A DNA stretch of 64,000 nt from Amblyomma americanum (lineage: Eukaryota > Arthropoda > Arachnida > Ixodida > Ixodidae): positions 74,909,056 through 74,973,055 of the forward strand of contig NC_135506.1 in assembly GCF_052857255.1 (NCBI RefSeq), written 5' to 3'. The translations under genes and the position numbers were made by a program. Positions 10,428 through 19,038 of the stretch are shown piece after piece (the stretch's first letter is position 1; every line of letters begins with the position of its first letter). The notes below the pieces were generated by a model, which saw nothing but the letters and a program-made list of their open reading frames with translations, did not search any database and had not been told where the DNA came from.

Positions 10428-10961
10428 ACACTGGTCTGAAAGCGTATGGGATGAATTTGATTTATGCGGGGGAAAACTTGGTATATTTCGCCGAGCACCT
10501 GAGCAGCGATGGCGTCATGGTAGCTAGATCTCTGCTCAAGCGTCGTTATTCTGTTGTTAAAAATTTCTCGTCCATGTACTCTAGTCATTGGTCATAGCTT
10601 CGAATTTCTTTTCCATTTCCTGTTCAAGAATTGTGATCGCGTTGATCAGGGTTCCTAACGTTATGAGGTTCTCAGTGGTAGTTTTTTGTTTTTTCTCTGC
10701 ACTTGGCAGGCGTGCTTTGGGTGGGTGAATTCGGTGGGCTAGCTACCAGGGCGAGAGAGGGGATATCTTGAAGGATTTCCATTTTCTCTATTGGCGAGAT
10801 TCTTTCCAGTCGCATTTGAAGCTGCTTCCTAAGGCTATCGATTTGTTGACTCTGATATTCGATTTGCTTCCTCTGCTGTTCTACCTGTGCTTTAGGCTGA
10901 TTATTCTCAGGGACAAGGGAAGGAGATTGTGGACCCCGCGTCTCCTGTTTTTAGAAGCTGA

Positions 10962-11228
10962 TTATCCGGTCTTTACTTGTTTCTGAGACGTGGGCTGTCT
11001 GTTAAGGAGTGCGAAGGACTCGGACCAGGACCACGACTGGTGACGGGGGTTGTTACGGTTTCTCGAGCTTGATCGCTGCCTGCGGCGGGATTCCCGGAGG
11101 TTTGTGTTCTTTGTCGCATCATCCTTGGGTGTCAGCGTTTTGTTGCCCGGTCGGTTGAGACGGTGCTTGCAGTCCTTGGAGCCCGTGAAGTGAGATCCAT
11201 TACAGATGATGCATTTTGTTGCACAGGC
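10962..11228 (-). pseudogene. LINE ORF1 zinc-knuckle tail
   Basis: The frame reads CIICNGSHFTGSKDC (Cys-x2-Cys-x3-His-x6-Cys zinc knuckle), then an Arg/Ser-rich tail (RRRQRSSSRNRN) typical of the nucleic-acid-binding C-terminus of I-like ORF1 proteins. A coiled-coil-like and Pro/Ser-rich continuation lies downstream to about 10440 but is frameshifted. Its position just upstream of the endonuclease matches the standard ORF1-ORF2 order. Confidence 0.6.
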
Positions 11229-11371
11229 GAAGCTAATATTCATACCCAAACTCAATAAACCACTTACACTTCATAAGCTTCGCCCGATTTCGCTAACTAA
11301 TGCCTGGGGAAGGTCCTCGAGCATGTTGTGTTATACAGACTCACAACGCACATGGCAGACAACAATCTATA
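11229..11371 (+). pseudogene. I-like LINE RT, 5' piece split by LTR element
   Basis: Plus-strand frame reading LIFIPKLNKPL, LRPISLTNAWG and a shifted ADNNLYP, which is the start of the reverse-transcriptase fingers domain of an I-like LINE. It stops abruptly at 11371-11375, where the LTR retrotransposon begins, and resumes after that element at 15632 with the next expected residues (HRIVEF). The left edge abuts the ORF1 tail of the opposite-strand LINE. Confidence 0.75.
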
Positions 11372-11375
11372 CCCG

Positions 11376-11674
11376 TGCGGCGACACTCTGCGGACGTTTT
11401 TGCGCAGCCTCGACCTTTTTATCATCTGGCCCATCATAACGCGACCACACGCTGGACCGCGTTAACGATGAAGCACAGAGCCACCGCTGCATCACGCGAG
11501 GCATACGTCACCAACGGCGGCTACAAAAACATGCTGCCCGGCTTTGAAGAGACGCTGTTTTTCTTCCAATAAACGGACGAGCTTAGCATGGGTATGCTCG
11601 TCCGCTGCCGTCGGTAATAAACAGTTGTTGCGTTTTATGTTGGGATTAGTCCTTCTACCGAATGGCATCCCACA
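11376..11674 (+). repeat. 5' LTR
   Basis: 299-bp repeat beginning TGCGGCGACAC and ending CATCCCACA. It shares GCCACCGCTGCATCAC, GTCACCAAC, GGCTACAAAAACA, TGTTTTTCTTCC, TAATAAACAG and TTTTATGTTGGGATT with the 3' LTR at 15326. AATAAA at 11616-11621 is a probable polyadenylation signal within R. The start is fixed by the polypurine tract position at the other end and by the LINE frame it interrupts. Confidence 0.85.
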
Positions 11675-11880
11675 TCTGGTGTCCCGGACAACGAACAATA
11701 ACGCATTCCCGTCCTTCAGCGTCCAATGACTTCCCACATCAGGTGTCCCGGACAAAGAACAATAACGCATCGCCGTCCTTCAGCATCAAATGACTTCCCG
11801 CATCTGGTGTCCCGGACAACGAACAATAACGCATCGCCGTCCTTCAGCATCCTATGACTTCCCACATCTGGTGACCCGTC
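11671..11880 (+). repeat. 64-bp tandem repeats carrying primer-binding site
   Basis: Directly after the 5' LTR the sequence TGGTGTCCCGGACAACG starts 2 bp downstream, the expected place for a primer-binding site. Its complement would end in ACA-CCA, like a tRNA 3' end. The site and its surroundings recur every 64 bp, with CACATC or CGCATC at 11671, 11735, 11799 and 11863. This gives three full units and a partial fourth, which has diverged (GGTGACCCG). Confidence 0.8.
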
Positions 11881-11913
11881 GAGCCGCATCTTCTCTCTCA
11901 GCTGCGTTCATGG

Positions 11914-12231
11914 ATGGCTTACTTACAGGACCCAGTCCACCACCCACCGCTTCCGGCTTTCCGGCCTCAAGGCTTCGACGAGTGGTTCCCTCAGTTCGAG
12001 CCTACGAGGTACCTGAACGACATCACCATCGAGGTGTTCAAACACGCAGTCCTCTCCGATATCCCCCCGCCCGACCTTCTGCGCCGAATTGCCTGCCCTG
12101 CCTTGGGCAGTCGGCCGTACGAGGAGCTGCGCACTACCATTCTGGCGGACTTCGGCGTCTTCTACTGCCCGCTGCCGCTCTACGACACTGCACACACGCT
12201 CCCGCCGCCGCCAGCAGCTGCCCCAGCCTAG
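11914..12231 (+). CDS. Gag-like remnant of the LTR element
   Basis: 105-codon frame starting MAYLQDPVHHPPLP. It contains FDEWFPQFEPTRYLNDIT, an alternation of aromatic and acidic residues like the N-terminal capsid region of Mag/gypsy-type Gag (W-F-x-Q-F-E, then a predicted helix-rich 'PYEELRTTILADFG'). It ends in a Pro/Ala tail and a stop. The next 390 bp have no single open frame and may be decayed Gag C-terminus. The assignment rests on position after the primer-binding site and weak sequence form, not on a database match. Confidence 0.45.
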   Translation: MAYLQDPVHHPPLPAFRPQGFDEWFPQFEPTRYLNDITIEVFKHAVLSDIPPPDLLRRIACPALGSRPYEELRTTILADFGVFYCPLPLYDTAHTLPPPPAAAPA

Positions 12232-12620
12232 CTCTCGCCCACGCACTCTTCATCGGAAGCCTGCCCACCTCGGCAATCCCTGGCTTCCTCCCCGCAACTC
12301 CTGCCTAGCATTTCTGGCCCGATCGTCCCTCTCCACGACACAGGAGAGGCGCATTGATCCTAGTACCCTCCTCCTCGCCCACCGCTGCTACTATCGCCAC
12401 AGCCTCCTGCCGACAAGGAACGCTCGGTGACCGTCTTTATGTCGCGTTTTGCGGCACCTCCGTCTGGCTCGCCAGAATAGGCCTCTGCAGTGCTGTCGCA
12501 GCCGCGGCCGACTGATTCTCACTGCCTCTCTGCCAAGCCCCAGCCTACTATTCACAGCCCCAGCCGCTCCAACAGTCCGCAACGCACCAACAACCCACGA
12601 AATAGGAGAAGGCCAAACCA

Positions 12621-15011
12621 GTGACATCTGCAACAAGCGTGGTGATAGTCACCCATCTTATTTTGCCTAAAAACGAAGCTGAACCGATGCCTGTCCTCCC
12701 GCTGCGCCTTGGTATCTCGACGGCCCCAGCTCTCCCGGCGCCGCCAGCCCTGCCAGCGTCTTCTGCCTTCCCAGGAGCCTCGGCCATCTCGGCGGCCTCG
12801 GCTCTGCCGGTGCCCACGGCCATCTGGGTGACCTTGGCTCTCCCGGTGCCCACTGCCCTCTCGGCGGCCCCGGCCCTCCCGGTGCCCACGGACTTTGGGC
12901 GGCCTCGGCTCTCCCGGTGCCCAAGATCCTGTCAGCGGCCTCGGCTCTCCGGGTGCCCACGGCCCTTTCGGCCGCCTAGGCTCTCCCGGTGCCCACGGTT
13001 CTTTCTGCGGCCTTGGCTCTCTCGATGCCCACGGCCCTGTCGGCGGCCTCGGCTCTCACGGTGGCCAAGGCCCTCTCAGCCGCCTCGGCTATCGCGGTGC
13101 CCACGTCCCTCTCGGCCGCCTCGGCTCTACCGGTGCCCACGGCCCTCTTGCAGGCCTCGGCTCTCCCGGTGCCCACGTCCCTCTCGGCGGCCTCAGCTCT
13201 CCCGGTGCCAACGTCCCTCTCGGCCGCCTCGGCTCTACCGGTGCCCACGGCCCTCTCGCAGGCCTCGGCTCTCTAGGTGCCCACGTCCCTCTGGCCGCCT
13301 CGGCTCTCCCGGTGCCTACGGCCCTCTCGGCTGCCTCGGCTCTCCCGGTGCCCACGGTCCTCTCGGCCGCCTCTGCTCTCTTGATGCCCATGGCCCTGTC
13401 GGTGGCCTCGGCTCTCCCGGTGCCCACAGCCCTCTCGGCGGCCTCGGTTCTCCCAGTGCCCAAGGCCCTTTCGGCGGCCCCGGCCCTCCCTGCGGCCCCG
13501 GTTCTCACGACCGCCCCGGCCCTCACAGCGACGCCGGTCCTCCCGACAGCTCCGGCCCTCCCAGCGGCCCCGGTTCTCCCGACCACCGCGGCCCTCACAG
13601 CTGCCCTGGTCCTCCCGAAAGCTCCGGCCCTCCCAGCGGCCCCGGTTCTCCCGACCGCCCCGGCCCTCACAGCGGCGCCGGTCCTCCTGACTGCTCCGGC
13701 CCTCCCAGCGGCCCCGGTTCTCCCGACCGCCCCGGCCCTCACAGCTGCCCTGGTCCTCCCGACAGCTCCGGCCCTCCCAGCGGCCCCGGTTCTCCCGACC
13801 GCCCCGGCCCTCACAGCTGCCCTGGTCCTCCCGACAGCTCCGGCCCTCCCAGCGGCCCCGGTTCTACCGACCGCCCGGCCCTCACAGCTGCCCTGGTCCT
13901 CCCGACAGCTCCGGCCCTCCCAGCGGCCCCGGTTCTCCCGACCGCCCCGGCCCTCACAGCTGCCCTGGTCCTCCCGACAGCTCCGGCCCTCCCAGCGGCC
14001 CCGGTTCTCCCGACCGCCCCGGCCCTCACAGCGGCGCCGGTCCTCCCGACAGCTCCTCCCTCCCAGCGGCCCCGGTTCTACCGACCGCCCCGGCCCTCAC
14101 AGCGGCGCCGGTCCTCCCGACAGCTCCTCCCTCCCAGCGGCCCCGGTTCTACCGACCGCCCGGCCCTCACAGCTGCCCTGGTCCTCCCGACAGCTCCGGC
14201 CCTCCCAGCGGCCCCGGTTCTCCCGACCGCCCCGGCCCTCACAGCTGCCCTGGTCCTCCCGACAGCTCCGGCCCTCCCAGCCGCCCCGGTTCTCCCGACC
14301 GCCCCGGCCCTCACAGCTGCCCTGGTCCTCCCGACAGCTCCGGCCCTCCCAGCGGCCCCGGTTCTCCCGACCGCCCCGGCCCTCACAGCGGCGCCGGTCC
14401 TCCCGACAGCTCCTCCCTCCCAGCGGCCCCGGTTCTCCCGACCGCCCCGGCCCTCACAGCGGCGCCGGTCCTCCCGACAGCTCCTCCCTCCCAGCGGCCC
14501 CGGTTCTACCGACCGCCCGGCCCTCACAGCTGCCCTGGTCCTCCCGACAGCTCCGACCCTCCCAGCGGCACCGGTTCTCCCGACCGCCCCAGCCTTCACA
14601 GCTGCCCTGGTCCTCCCGTCAGCTCCGGCCCTCCCAGCGGCCACGGTTCTCCCGACAGCCCCGGCCCTCCGAGCGGCCCTGGTCCTCGCGACAGCCCCGG
14701 CCCTCCGAGCGGCCCCAGTCCTCCCGACAGCCGCGGCCCTCCCAGCGGCCCCGGTCCTCCCGAGAGCCCCGGCCCTCCCAGCGGCCCAGACCCTCCCGGC
14801 AGCTCCGCCACTCGAGGCGCCTCCGACTGCAGCTACCTCGCCGACGCCCTCCAACGTGCCCTGCTCGGCGCCTGTGGCGTCGGCCTCCCGTCACATTAAT
14901 GCCAATCACTCTAAGTTTGGCTGTGACCGTGTTCTAGCAGCCCTATGCCGTCCACCACAGCCAAAACTCTGCCTGCAACCTCGCTGTCCCTGTATCCACT
15001 TTTCTTGGTAA
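12621..15011 (+). CDS. Repeat-encoded Pro/Ala/Gly-rich ORF (796 codons)
   Basis: The longest frame through the minisatellite. It passes the repeat in successive phases because of 1-bp unit deletions: first RPRLSRCPRPS-type, then Gly-rich GSPGAHGPLG and collagen-like SGPPSGPGSPDRPGPHS, then ALTAALVLPTAPALP. A second frame (12895-14937, 680 codons) overlaps it fully, and minus-strand frames of up to 258 codons are also open. No domain, signal peptide or membrane segment is visible. I regard coding as unproven: base composition and unit length alone can explain the openness. Confidence 0.3.
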   Translation: MTSATSVVIVTHLILPKNEAEPMPVLPLRLGISTAPALPAPPALPASSAFPGASAISAASALPVPTAIWVTLALPVPTALSAAPALPVPTDFGRPRLSRCPRSCQRPRLSGCPRPFRPPRLSRCPRFFLRPWLSRCPRPCRRPRLSRWPRPSQPPRLSRCPRPSRPPRLYRCPRPSCRPRLSRCPRPSRRPQLSRCQRPSRPPRLYRCPRPSRRPRLSRCPRPSGRLGSPGAYGPLGCLGSPGAHGPLGRLCSLDAHGPVGGLGSPGAHSPLGGLGSPSAQGPFGGPGPPCGPGSHDRPGPHSDAGPPDSSGPPSGPGSPDHRGPHSCPGPPESSGPPSGPGSPDRPGPHSGAGPPDCSGPPSGPGSPDRPGPHSCPGPPDSSGPPSGPGSPDRPGPHSCPGPPDSSGPPSGPGSTDRPALTAALVLPTAPALPAAPVLPTAPALTAALVLPTAPALPAAPVLPTAPALTAAPVLPTAPPSQRPRFYRPPRPSQRRRSSRQLLPPSGPGSTDRPALTAALVLPTAPALPAAPVLPTAPALTAALVLPTAPALPAAPVLPTAPALTAALVLPTAPALPAAPVLPTAPALTAAPVLPTAPPSQRPRFSRPPRPSQRRRSSRQLLPPSGPGSTDRPALTAALVLPTAPTLPAAPVLPTAPAFTAALVLPSAPALPAATVLPTAPALRAALVLATAPALRAAPVLPTAAALPAAPVLPRAPALPAAQTLPAAPPLEAPPTAATSPTPSNVPCSAPVASASRHINANHSKFGCDRVLAALCRPPQPKLCLQPRCPCIHFSW
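12690..14805 (+). repeat. 36-bp GC-rich minisatellite array (~58 units)
   Basis: Tandem array of 36-bp units rich in CCC and GGC. From 12730 to about 13470 the unit has the form CGGCTCTCCCGGTGCCCACG. From 13470 to 14800 two 36-bp types alternate as a 72-bp dimer (one with GGTTCTCCCGACCGCCCC, one with CTGGTCCTCCCGACAGCTCC). Variants with 1-bp deletions recur: TACCGACCGCCCGG at 13864, 14149 and 14506, marking higher-order blocks of 285 and 357 bp. Because 36 is a multiple of 3 and the units lack stop triplets in most phases, long overlapping frames exist on both strands. Confidence 0.9.
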
Positions 15012-15314
15012 CTGGCAGCTCGGCACGGCGTCATCTGGGCTAATCTCGCGACCCGCAACACACCTAGCTTCCTCTGCTGCGGCACCGCTCAGGCGCCTGC
15101 CATCAGCTGCTGCACCTGTACCGCCGACATTGGATCCATTCAGCAGGCTGACCCACCTTCACTGGCCACTCCATGTCTCTTGCTGCACCTCGAAACCTCG
15201 GTCGCATCGCCCCAGCCACAGTCGCTCGCCTGAGTCGCGTCTTTGGACCTCGGACGACCCGCACTACTCTTGACACATCCGATTTTTACAAGCTCTAAGG
15301 GCTCTCCATTTCGC

Positions 15315-15325
15315 GTGGGGGGGCG
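15315..15325 (+). other. Polypurine tract of the LTR element
   Basis: GTGGGGGGGCG immediately precedes the TG start of the 3' LTR, which is where second-strand DNA synthesis is primed in LTR retroelements. It is G-rich with one C. It supports the chosen 3' LTR start at 15326. Confidence 0.65.
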
Positions 15326-15627
15326 TGATATGGCGACACACTGCGCACATTTCCGCGCTGCCTCCACCTTGTTATCATCCAGCCCAGCCTAACACGGCAA
15401 CACGCTAGACCACGTTAACGATAAAGCACAGCGCCACCGCTGCATCACACGAGGCTTGGGTCACCAACAGTGGCTACAAAAACAGGTTGCCCGGCTGGGA
15501 AGAGCAGCTGTTTTTCTTCCGGTACCCGGGCGAGCGTAGCGTGGGCATGCTAGTCTGCTGCCGTCGCTAATAAACAGTCGTTACGTTTTATGTTGGGATT
15601 CGTCCTTCTACTAAATGGCGTCCCACA
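15326..15627 (+). repeat. 3' LTR
   Basis: 302-bp copy of the 5' LTR, starting TGATATGGCGACACACTG and ending GCGTCCCACA, with AATAAA at 15569-15574. It differs from the 5' LTR by many substitutions and a 3-bp indel at its start. The sequence after it (CCCACATAGG) restores the interrupted LINE frame. Confidence 0.85.
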
Positions 15628-15631
15628 CCCA

Positions 15632-17467
15632 CATAGGATTGTTGAATTCCAACCCCATCTGACCGCACAGGACAGCATGCTCACGCATGAAATTTTCGAC
15701 CCGCTTCTACCTGGTCACACCAGGCCAGTCTTAGCTTTGAATCTCTCCAAACCTTTTGATCGCATCGAACATCAGGCGATCATGACTGCCCTATCTCCAT
15801 TGATGGCGCGTGCGCTCATACACGTACATTCAAGCATCTCTCACTGACCGCACATTGAGATTCATTTGGCGCTCTCTTCGGCTTCCTAAACGCTTCACAG
15901 TATCGGAAGCCCTCAAAGTTCTCTCCTCTCTTCCTTTCTCTTTAACATCACCCTCATCCCCCCTCGCCCGAAAATTGGCAACTCTTCGTCACCTTAAGCA
16001 CACTGCCGACGACATCACACTGTGGACTACCCACGACAGTGACGGAGGCATAGAGAGCACCTTACAGGAAGCAGCCACCCTCACCCAAAGTTATGAACCG
16101 AACATCGAACTGCCTTGCTCCACCGAGAAGTCCTAACTGCTTCTCATCCGGCCTAAGAACCCATCCTCTCTCCACTACCCCGTTGCCATCCAACTGAATG
16201 GGGACTCGGTACCGAAGGTTGACACCCTTCAGGTATTGGGCTTGCACGTCCAGAACAAAAGCGAAAACACCACTAGCGCCTAAAAAAACTCAAGCTGGTT
16301 GGAGGCGCGATATCGTACCTCATCCGCAGAGTTTCGGGCCATCATAGAGGCATGAAGGAACGCGACCTCTGTCGCCTCATTTTTGCATTCGGCCTCAGCC
16401 GCGTGCTCTTCACTACCCCATACCTAGAGCTATTCAAACACGACATAGAATAGCTTCGAAGCCTTGATCCGAAAGGCATCCTAGGCCGCACTTTATCTTT
16501 TCTCAACACCTCTACCAAAAGATTACAAGGCTTGGGCCTCCACAACACGATCGGGGAACTCGTGGAATCCCATCGACAGGTCCGGTACATCGGGCTCAAC
16601 AAACCTTCACAGTCCGGTATATCCTGCACTCCCTCCATATTATAATACCAGCCAATCGCACAATCCTTCTCCTTATTCTTCGTCCCTTTCACCGAGAGCT
16701 GCTCATGAAGCTGCTGTCGAGAAATATGCAAACCTCCTCCATGCTTTATATATAGGAAATATACACACTACATCTCCACCCAGACACCGCCCCAGAGGCG
16801 GCAGAGGAAACCGCCAACGCTATTGCTATCAGAAACACGGAAGCCCGGTACATTTTAACAGACTCTAAAACTGCAATTCTTAATTGTGCACGAGACTGAG
16901 TCCACGTCCCTGCTTTTGGCATTCTGGGCTCGCCCGATGCTCCAACACCCCGCCATGTTGAGCTTGTATGGATGCCAGCGCTCTGCGGGATTCCCAAAAG
17001 CGAGGCCGCCAACCTTTTACCCCGAGGCTATTCAAAACGGGCTCAAGTAGCCTCGTATCGTGGATTTTTGTGGGAGCGAATGCACTCGTTCAGTGAGATG
17101 GCACAGGCCTACAAAGTCTCCCGCCAGATCTACACTCACCCCATCCCTCTCTGGATAACAAACACGCAACACCCTGGCTGCAGACTGCAGACACATACTC
17201 CTCTCACCTCTGATCCTAGCCCACTATCATTCCTACTATAAAGTTTCCACCACCACCACCTGCTTCCCCACTCCTTCATGCACCTTGTGCTCAGAACCCT
17301 ACGCCTCTTCCCTCGATATCCTCTCAATCTGCCCGGCGCACCCTTCCCCGCATGGCCTACAGAACCTCAAGACCTGGGAGGAGTGGCAGACCCTGCTGCC
17401 ATTGGAGGACCCGGCTGTGCAGACCATAGTCGCCGGCCGGGGTTGCCAGTGTTATCAACCTTATTGA
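15632..17467 (+). pseudogene. I-like LINE ORF2 C-terminal region
   Basis: In successive frames the region reads FQPHLTAQDSML, VLALNLSKPFDRIEHQAIM (first catalytic Asp replaced by Asn), DRTLRF, a frameshifted SVLSSL, ADDITLWTT (the YADD box as TADD at about 16008), LIRRVSGHHRGMKERDLCR, then RNase H motifs ARYILTDSKTAILN (16845) and VELVWMPALCGIPKSEAANL (His of WxPAH replaced by Leu). It ends with CTLCSEPYASSLDILSICPAH (a Cys-x2-Cys...Cys cluster) and WEEWQTLLPLEDPAVQTIV before TGA at 17465. Stops occur at 15845, 16134, 16453 and 16898. Confidence 0.8.
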
Positions 17468-17530
17468 CATAAACACTTGAGTGCAGTGGGGCCCTGCTTG
17501 GACCCATAAATTCCTCTCCACCAATTAATT
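15632..17530 (+). mobile_element. I-like LINE, 3' piece (RT, RNase H, 3' end)
   Basis: Continuation of the LINE split at 11371. It encodes the palm and thumb of reverse transcriptase, a degraded RNase H domain and a C-terminal zinc-binding segment, and ends in a short 3' untranslated region at about 17530. Several frameshifts and stops are present, so it is inactive. The LTR element between the halves must be the younger insertion. Confidence 0.8.
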
Positions 17531-18299
17531 TTCTCCCTCTCTTGCCAAACGCCCATGGATGCGGTTGAAGATATCGCGAGAAGAATTCTCCGCAAACACT
17601 ACCTCAGTGTTTGACTTAAGAGCGTTAGGTACGGGAGCTTGAAGTGTTTATATCGGTAGTCTCAGCAAACAAGGAGAAGACCAAATCCAAAGATCCGCGG
17701 ATGTTTCCTTTCCGGAAACATCCCTTCTATGACACAAGCAGCGTAATCTTCCCCCATTGATTTAACGCTGCTATTGTGATTTATAGCCACCTTCACTATT
17801 TCCGGTATATTTCCTCGCTATATCGTCAATAAAGTTTTAAGCATGTGCATCACAACACGCCGAATCGTTTAAAGCCGTCAAGAACCTCCTGCGACCAACG
17901 GATCGCTCGTAGTAGCCGTCTTAAGTTCCTCGCCTTACATATCGTTGCTTTCGGTGTCAAACGGGTAGCTCCAAATTTTCTGCCAATGGTGGTACCTGTG
18001 TGGGGGTGGGGTGGGGAGTAGAGGGTCTCAATTTGATGGCGCTACACCGGCACATATAGCTAAACGGATCTCAAGTATATGTATCAATTGTGGCAGTACG
18101 GGCCCACTGATGCTGTGTGATAGCGTGTAATCACGTGGTTACTGTTGTCGTCAGTGTGACCTTCATTGCACACTAACTCGTCCTTGACAAACTTAAGCGA
18201 GACTCTGAAACAACATCGCTACTGGAGACAGCATACTGGCAACTAAAGGGGATGATGCCGTGTTACAAAGGCTGTGTAGATGCACTGATTTTAATTTCG
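17531..18299. other. No recognised feature
   Basis: About 770 bp without a recognisable gene or repeat head. It holds short homopurine runs (GTGGGGGTGGGGTGGGGAG near 18000) and no long open frame with identifiable motifs. Confidence 0.5.
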
Positions 18300-18565
18300 G
18301 AGGCACTCTGCCGCTATTTTTAAGTGCGCGTTCTACAATGGCGAGAACATATATATGGCACTTTGTTTTCGATACCCAGTAAAGCTATTATCCTGATGGG
18401 TGAATGAAGCAACCGTAGAGGAAGTTCTAGAATGAAAGCTCGAGAGTGCAGAAGAAAGCAGCTTATCAAGTGGAGAAGACTGTAGGAAAATGCTAGGCGC
18501 TTGAAGTGCCCCATTCCTGCTCAGACTGCGCGCACAATCACATCCGGCCGAACAGGAGCACCATG

Positions 18566-18880
18566 CCGTGACCATCCGCGGTGCCTCAGTGGTTATGGCG
18601 CTCGTGTGTTGAGCCGTAGCATCCGAGTCCGAACTTCACCGCGGCAGCCGCGTTTCGATGGTGACGAAATGCAAAAGGCGCCCGTGTGTTGAGCGATGTC
18701 AGTGTACGTTAAAGATCCCCAGTTGGTCGAAATTATTCCGGAGCTGACCACTATGGTAACTGTCTTCCAGTCTTATTCAATTCCTCCTTTATCCCTGCAC
18801 TTAGAGCGCAGTTCGGGTGTCCACCGATATGTGAGACAGTTACTGCCCCATTTCCTTTCCTCAAAAACTAATTCAAACCA
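18566..18880 (+). mobile_element. Full-length tRNA-derived SINE (family 1)
   Basis: Plus-orientation copy with box A-like GTGCCTCAGTGGTTATGGCG at 18580 and a diverged box B (GTCCGAACTTC). The GTTAAAGATCCCCAGTTGG body and ACAGTTACTGCCCCATTTCC end are present. A 7-bp target duplication CACCATG flanks it (18559-18565 and 18881-18887). It is inserted in copy C of the duplicated unit. Confidence 0.75.
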
Positions 18881-19038
18881 CACCATGAGAGTAAAGATGA
18901 AGGAGTGAGTCAATTAGGCATCCATCCTGAGTACTAACTTATCGTCCCAACAACCTTTCACGCTAGCTCTATTAGCGAGGAAGAAGTCATTCTCTCACTG
19001 GCCATCGCGGATCGCCGCATCAAAACTGTTCTAAGCGA

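Larger units (their letters stand above)
8527..11228 (-). mobile_element. I-like LINE (ORF1 tail, endonuclease, partial RT)
   Basis: A single minus-strand element, 3'-truncated inside reverse transcriptase at about 8530 and 5'-truncated within ORF1 at about 11228. The order from the 5' end is: zinc-knuckle ORF1 tail (11228-10950), P/S/Q-rich linker with coiled coil (10950-10440), endonuclease (10427-9800), linker (9800-9170) and reverse transcriptase (9170-8531). Multiple frameshifts separate the parts. A poly-G run is at 10063-10073. The abutting element at 11229 is a related LINE in the opposite orientation. Confidence 0.75.
11376..15627 (+). mobile_element. Non-autonomous LTR retrotransposon with minisatellite
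   Basis: Complete element bounded by direct repeats with TG...CA ends: 5' LTR 11376-11674 and 3' LTR 15326-15627. It is flanked by a 4-bp target duplication (CCCG 11372-11375, CCCA 15628-15631, one mutation). Inside are a primer-binding site with 64-bp tandem repeats, a short gag-like frame, a 36-bp minisatellite of about 2.1 kb and a G-rich polypurine tract before the 3' LTR. No protease, reverse transcriptase, RNase H or integrase was recognised, so it would depend on proteins from another gypsy-type element. LTR similarity is about 80-85% by eye, so the insertion is old. Confidence 0.85.

Noticed and set aside
11790..12308. 172-codon Arg/Ser/Pro-rich frame
   Set aside because: Starts inside the 64-bp leader repeats and runs across the gag-like frame in another phase. 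GC-rich overlap without motifs.
13089..13814. Minus-strand Gly/Ala/Arg-rich frame (241 codons)
   Set aside because: Antisense of the minisatellite; reads as RAGAVGRTGAAG repeats generated by the array.
12895..14937. 680-codon frame as a second protein gene
   Set aside because: It overlaps the 796-codon frame through the same 36-bp array. Openness follows from unit length and composition, and no domain or start context supports it.
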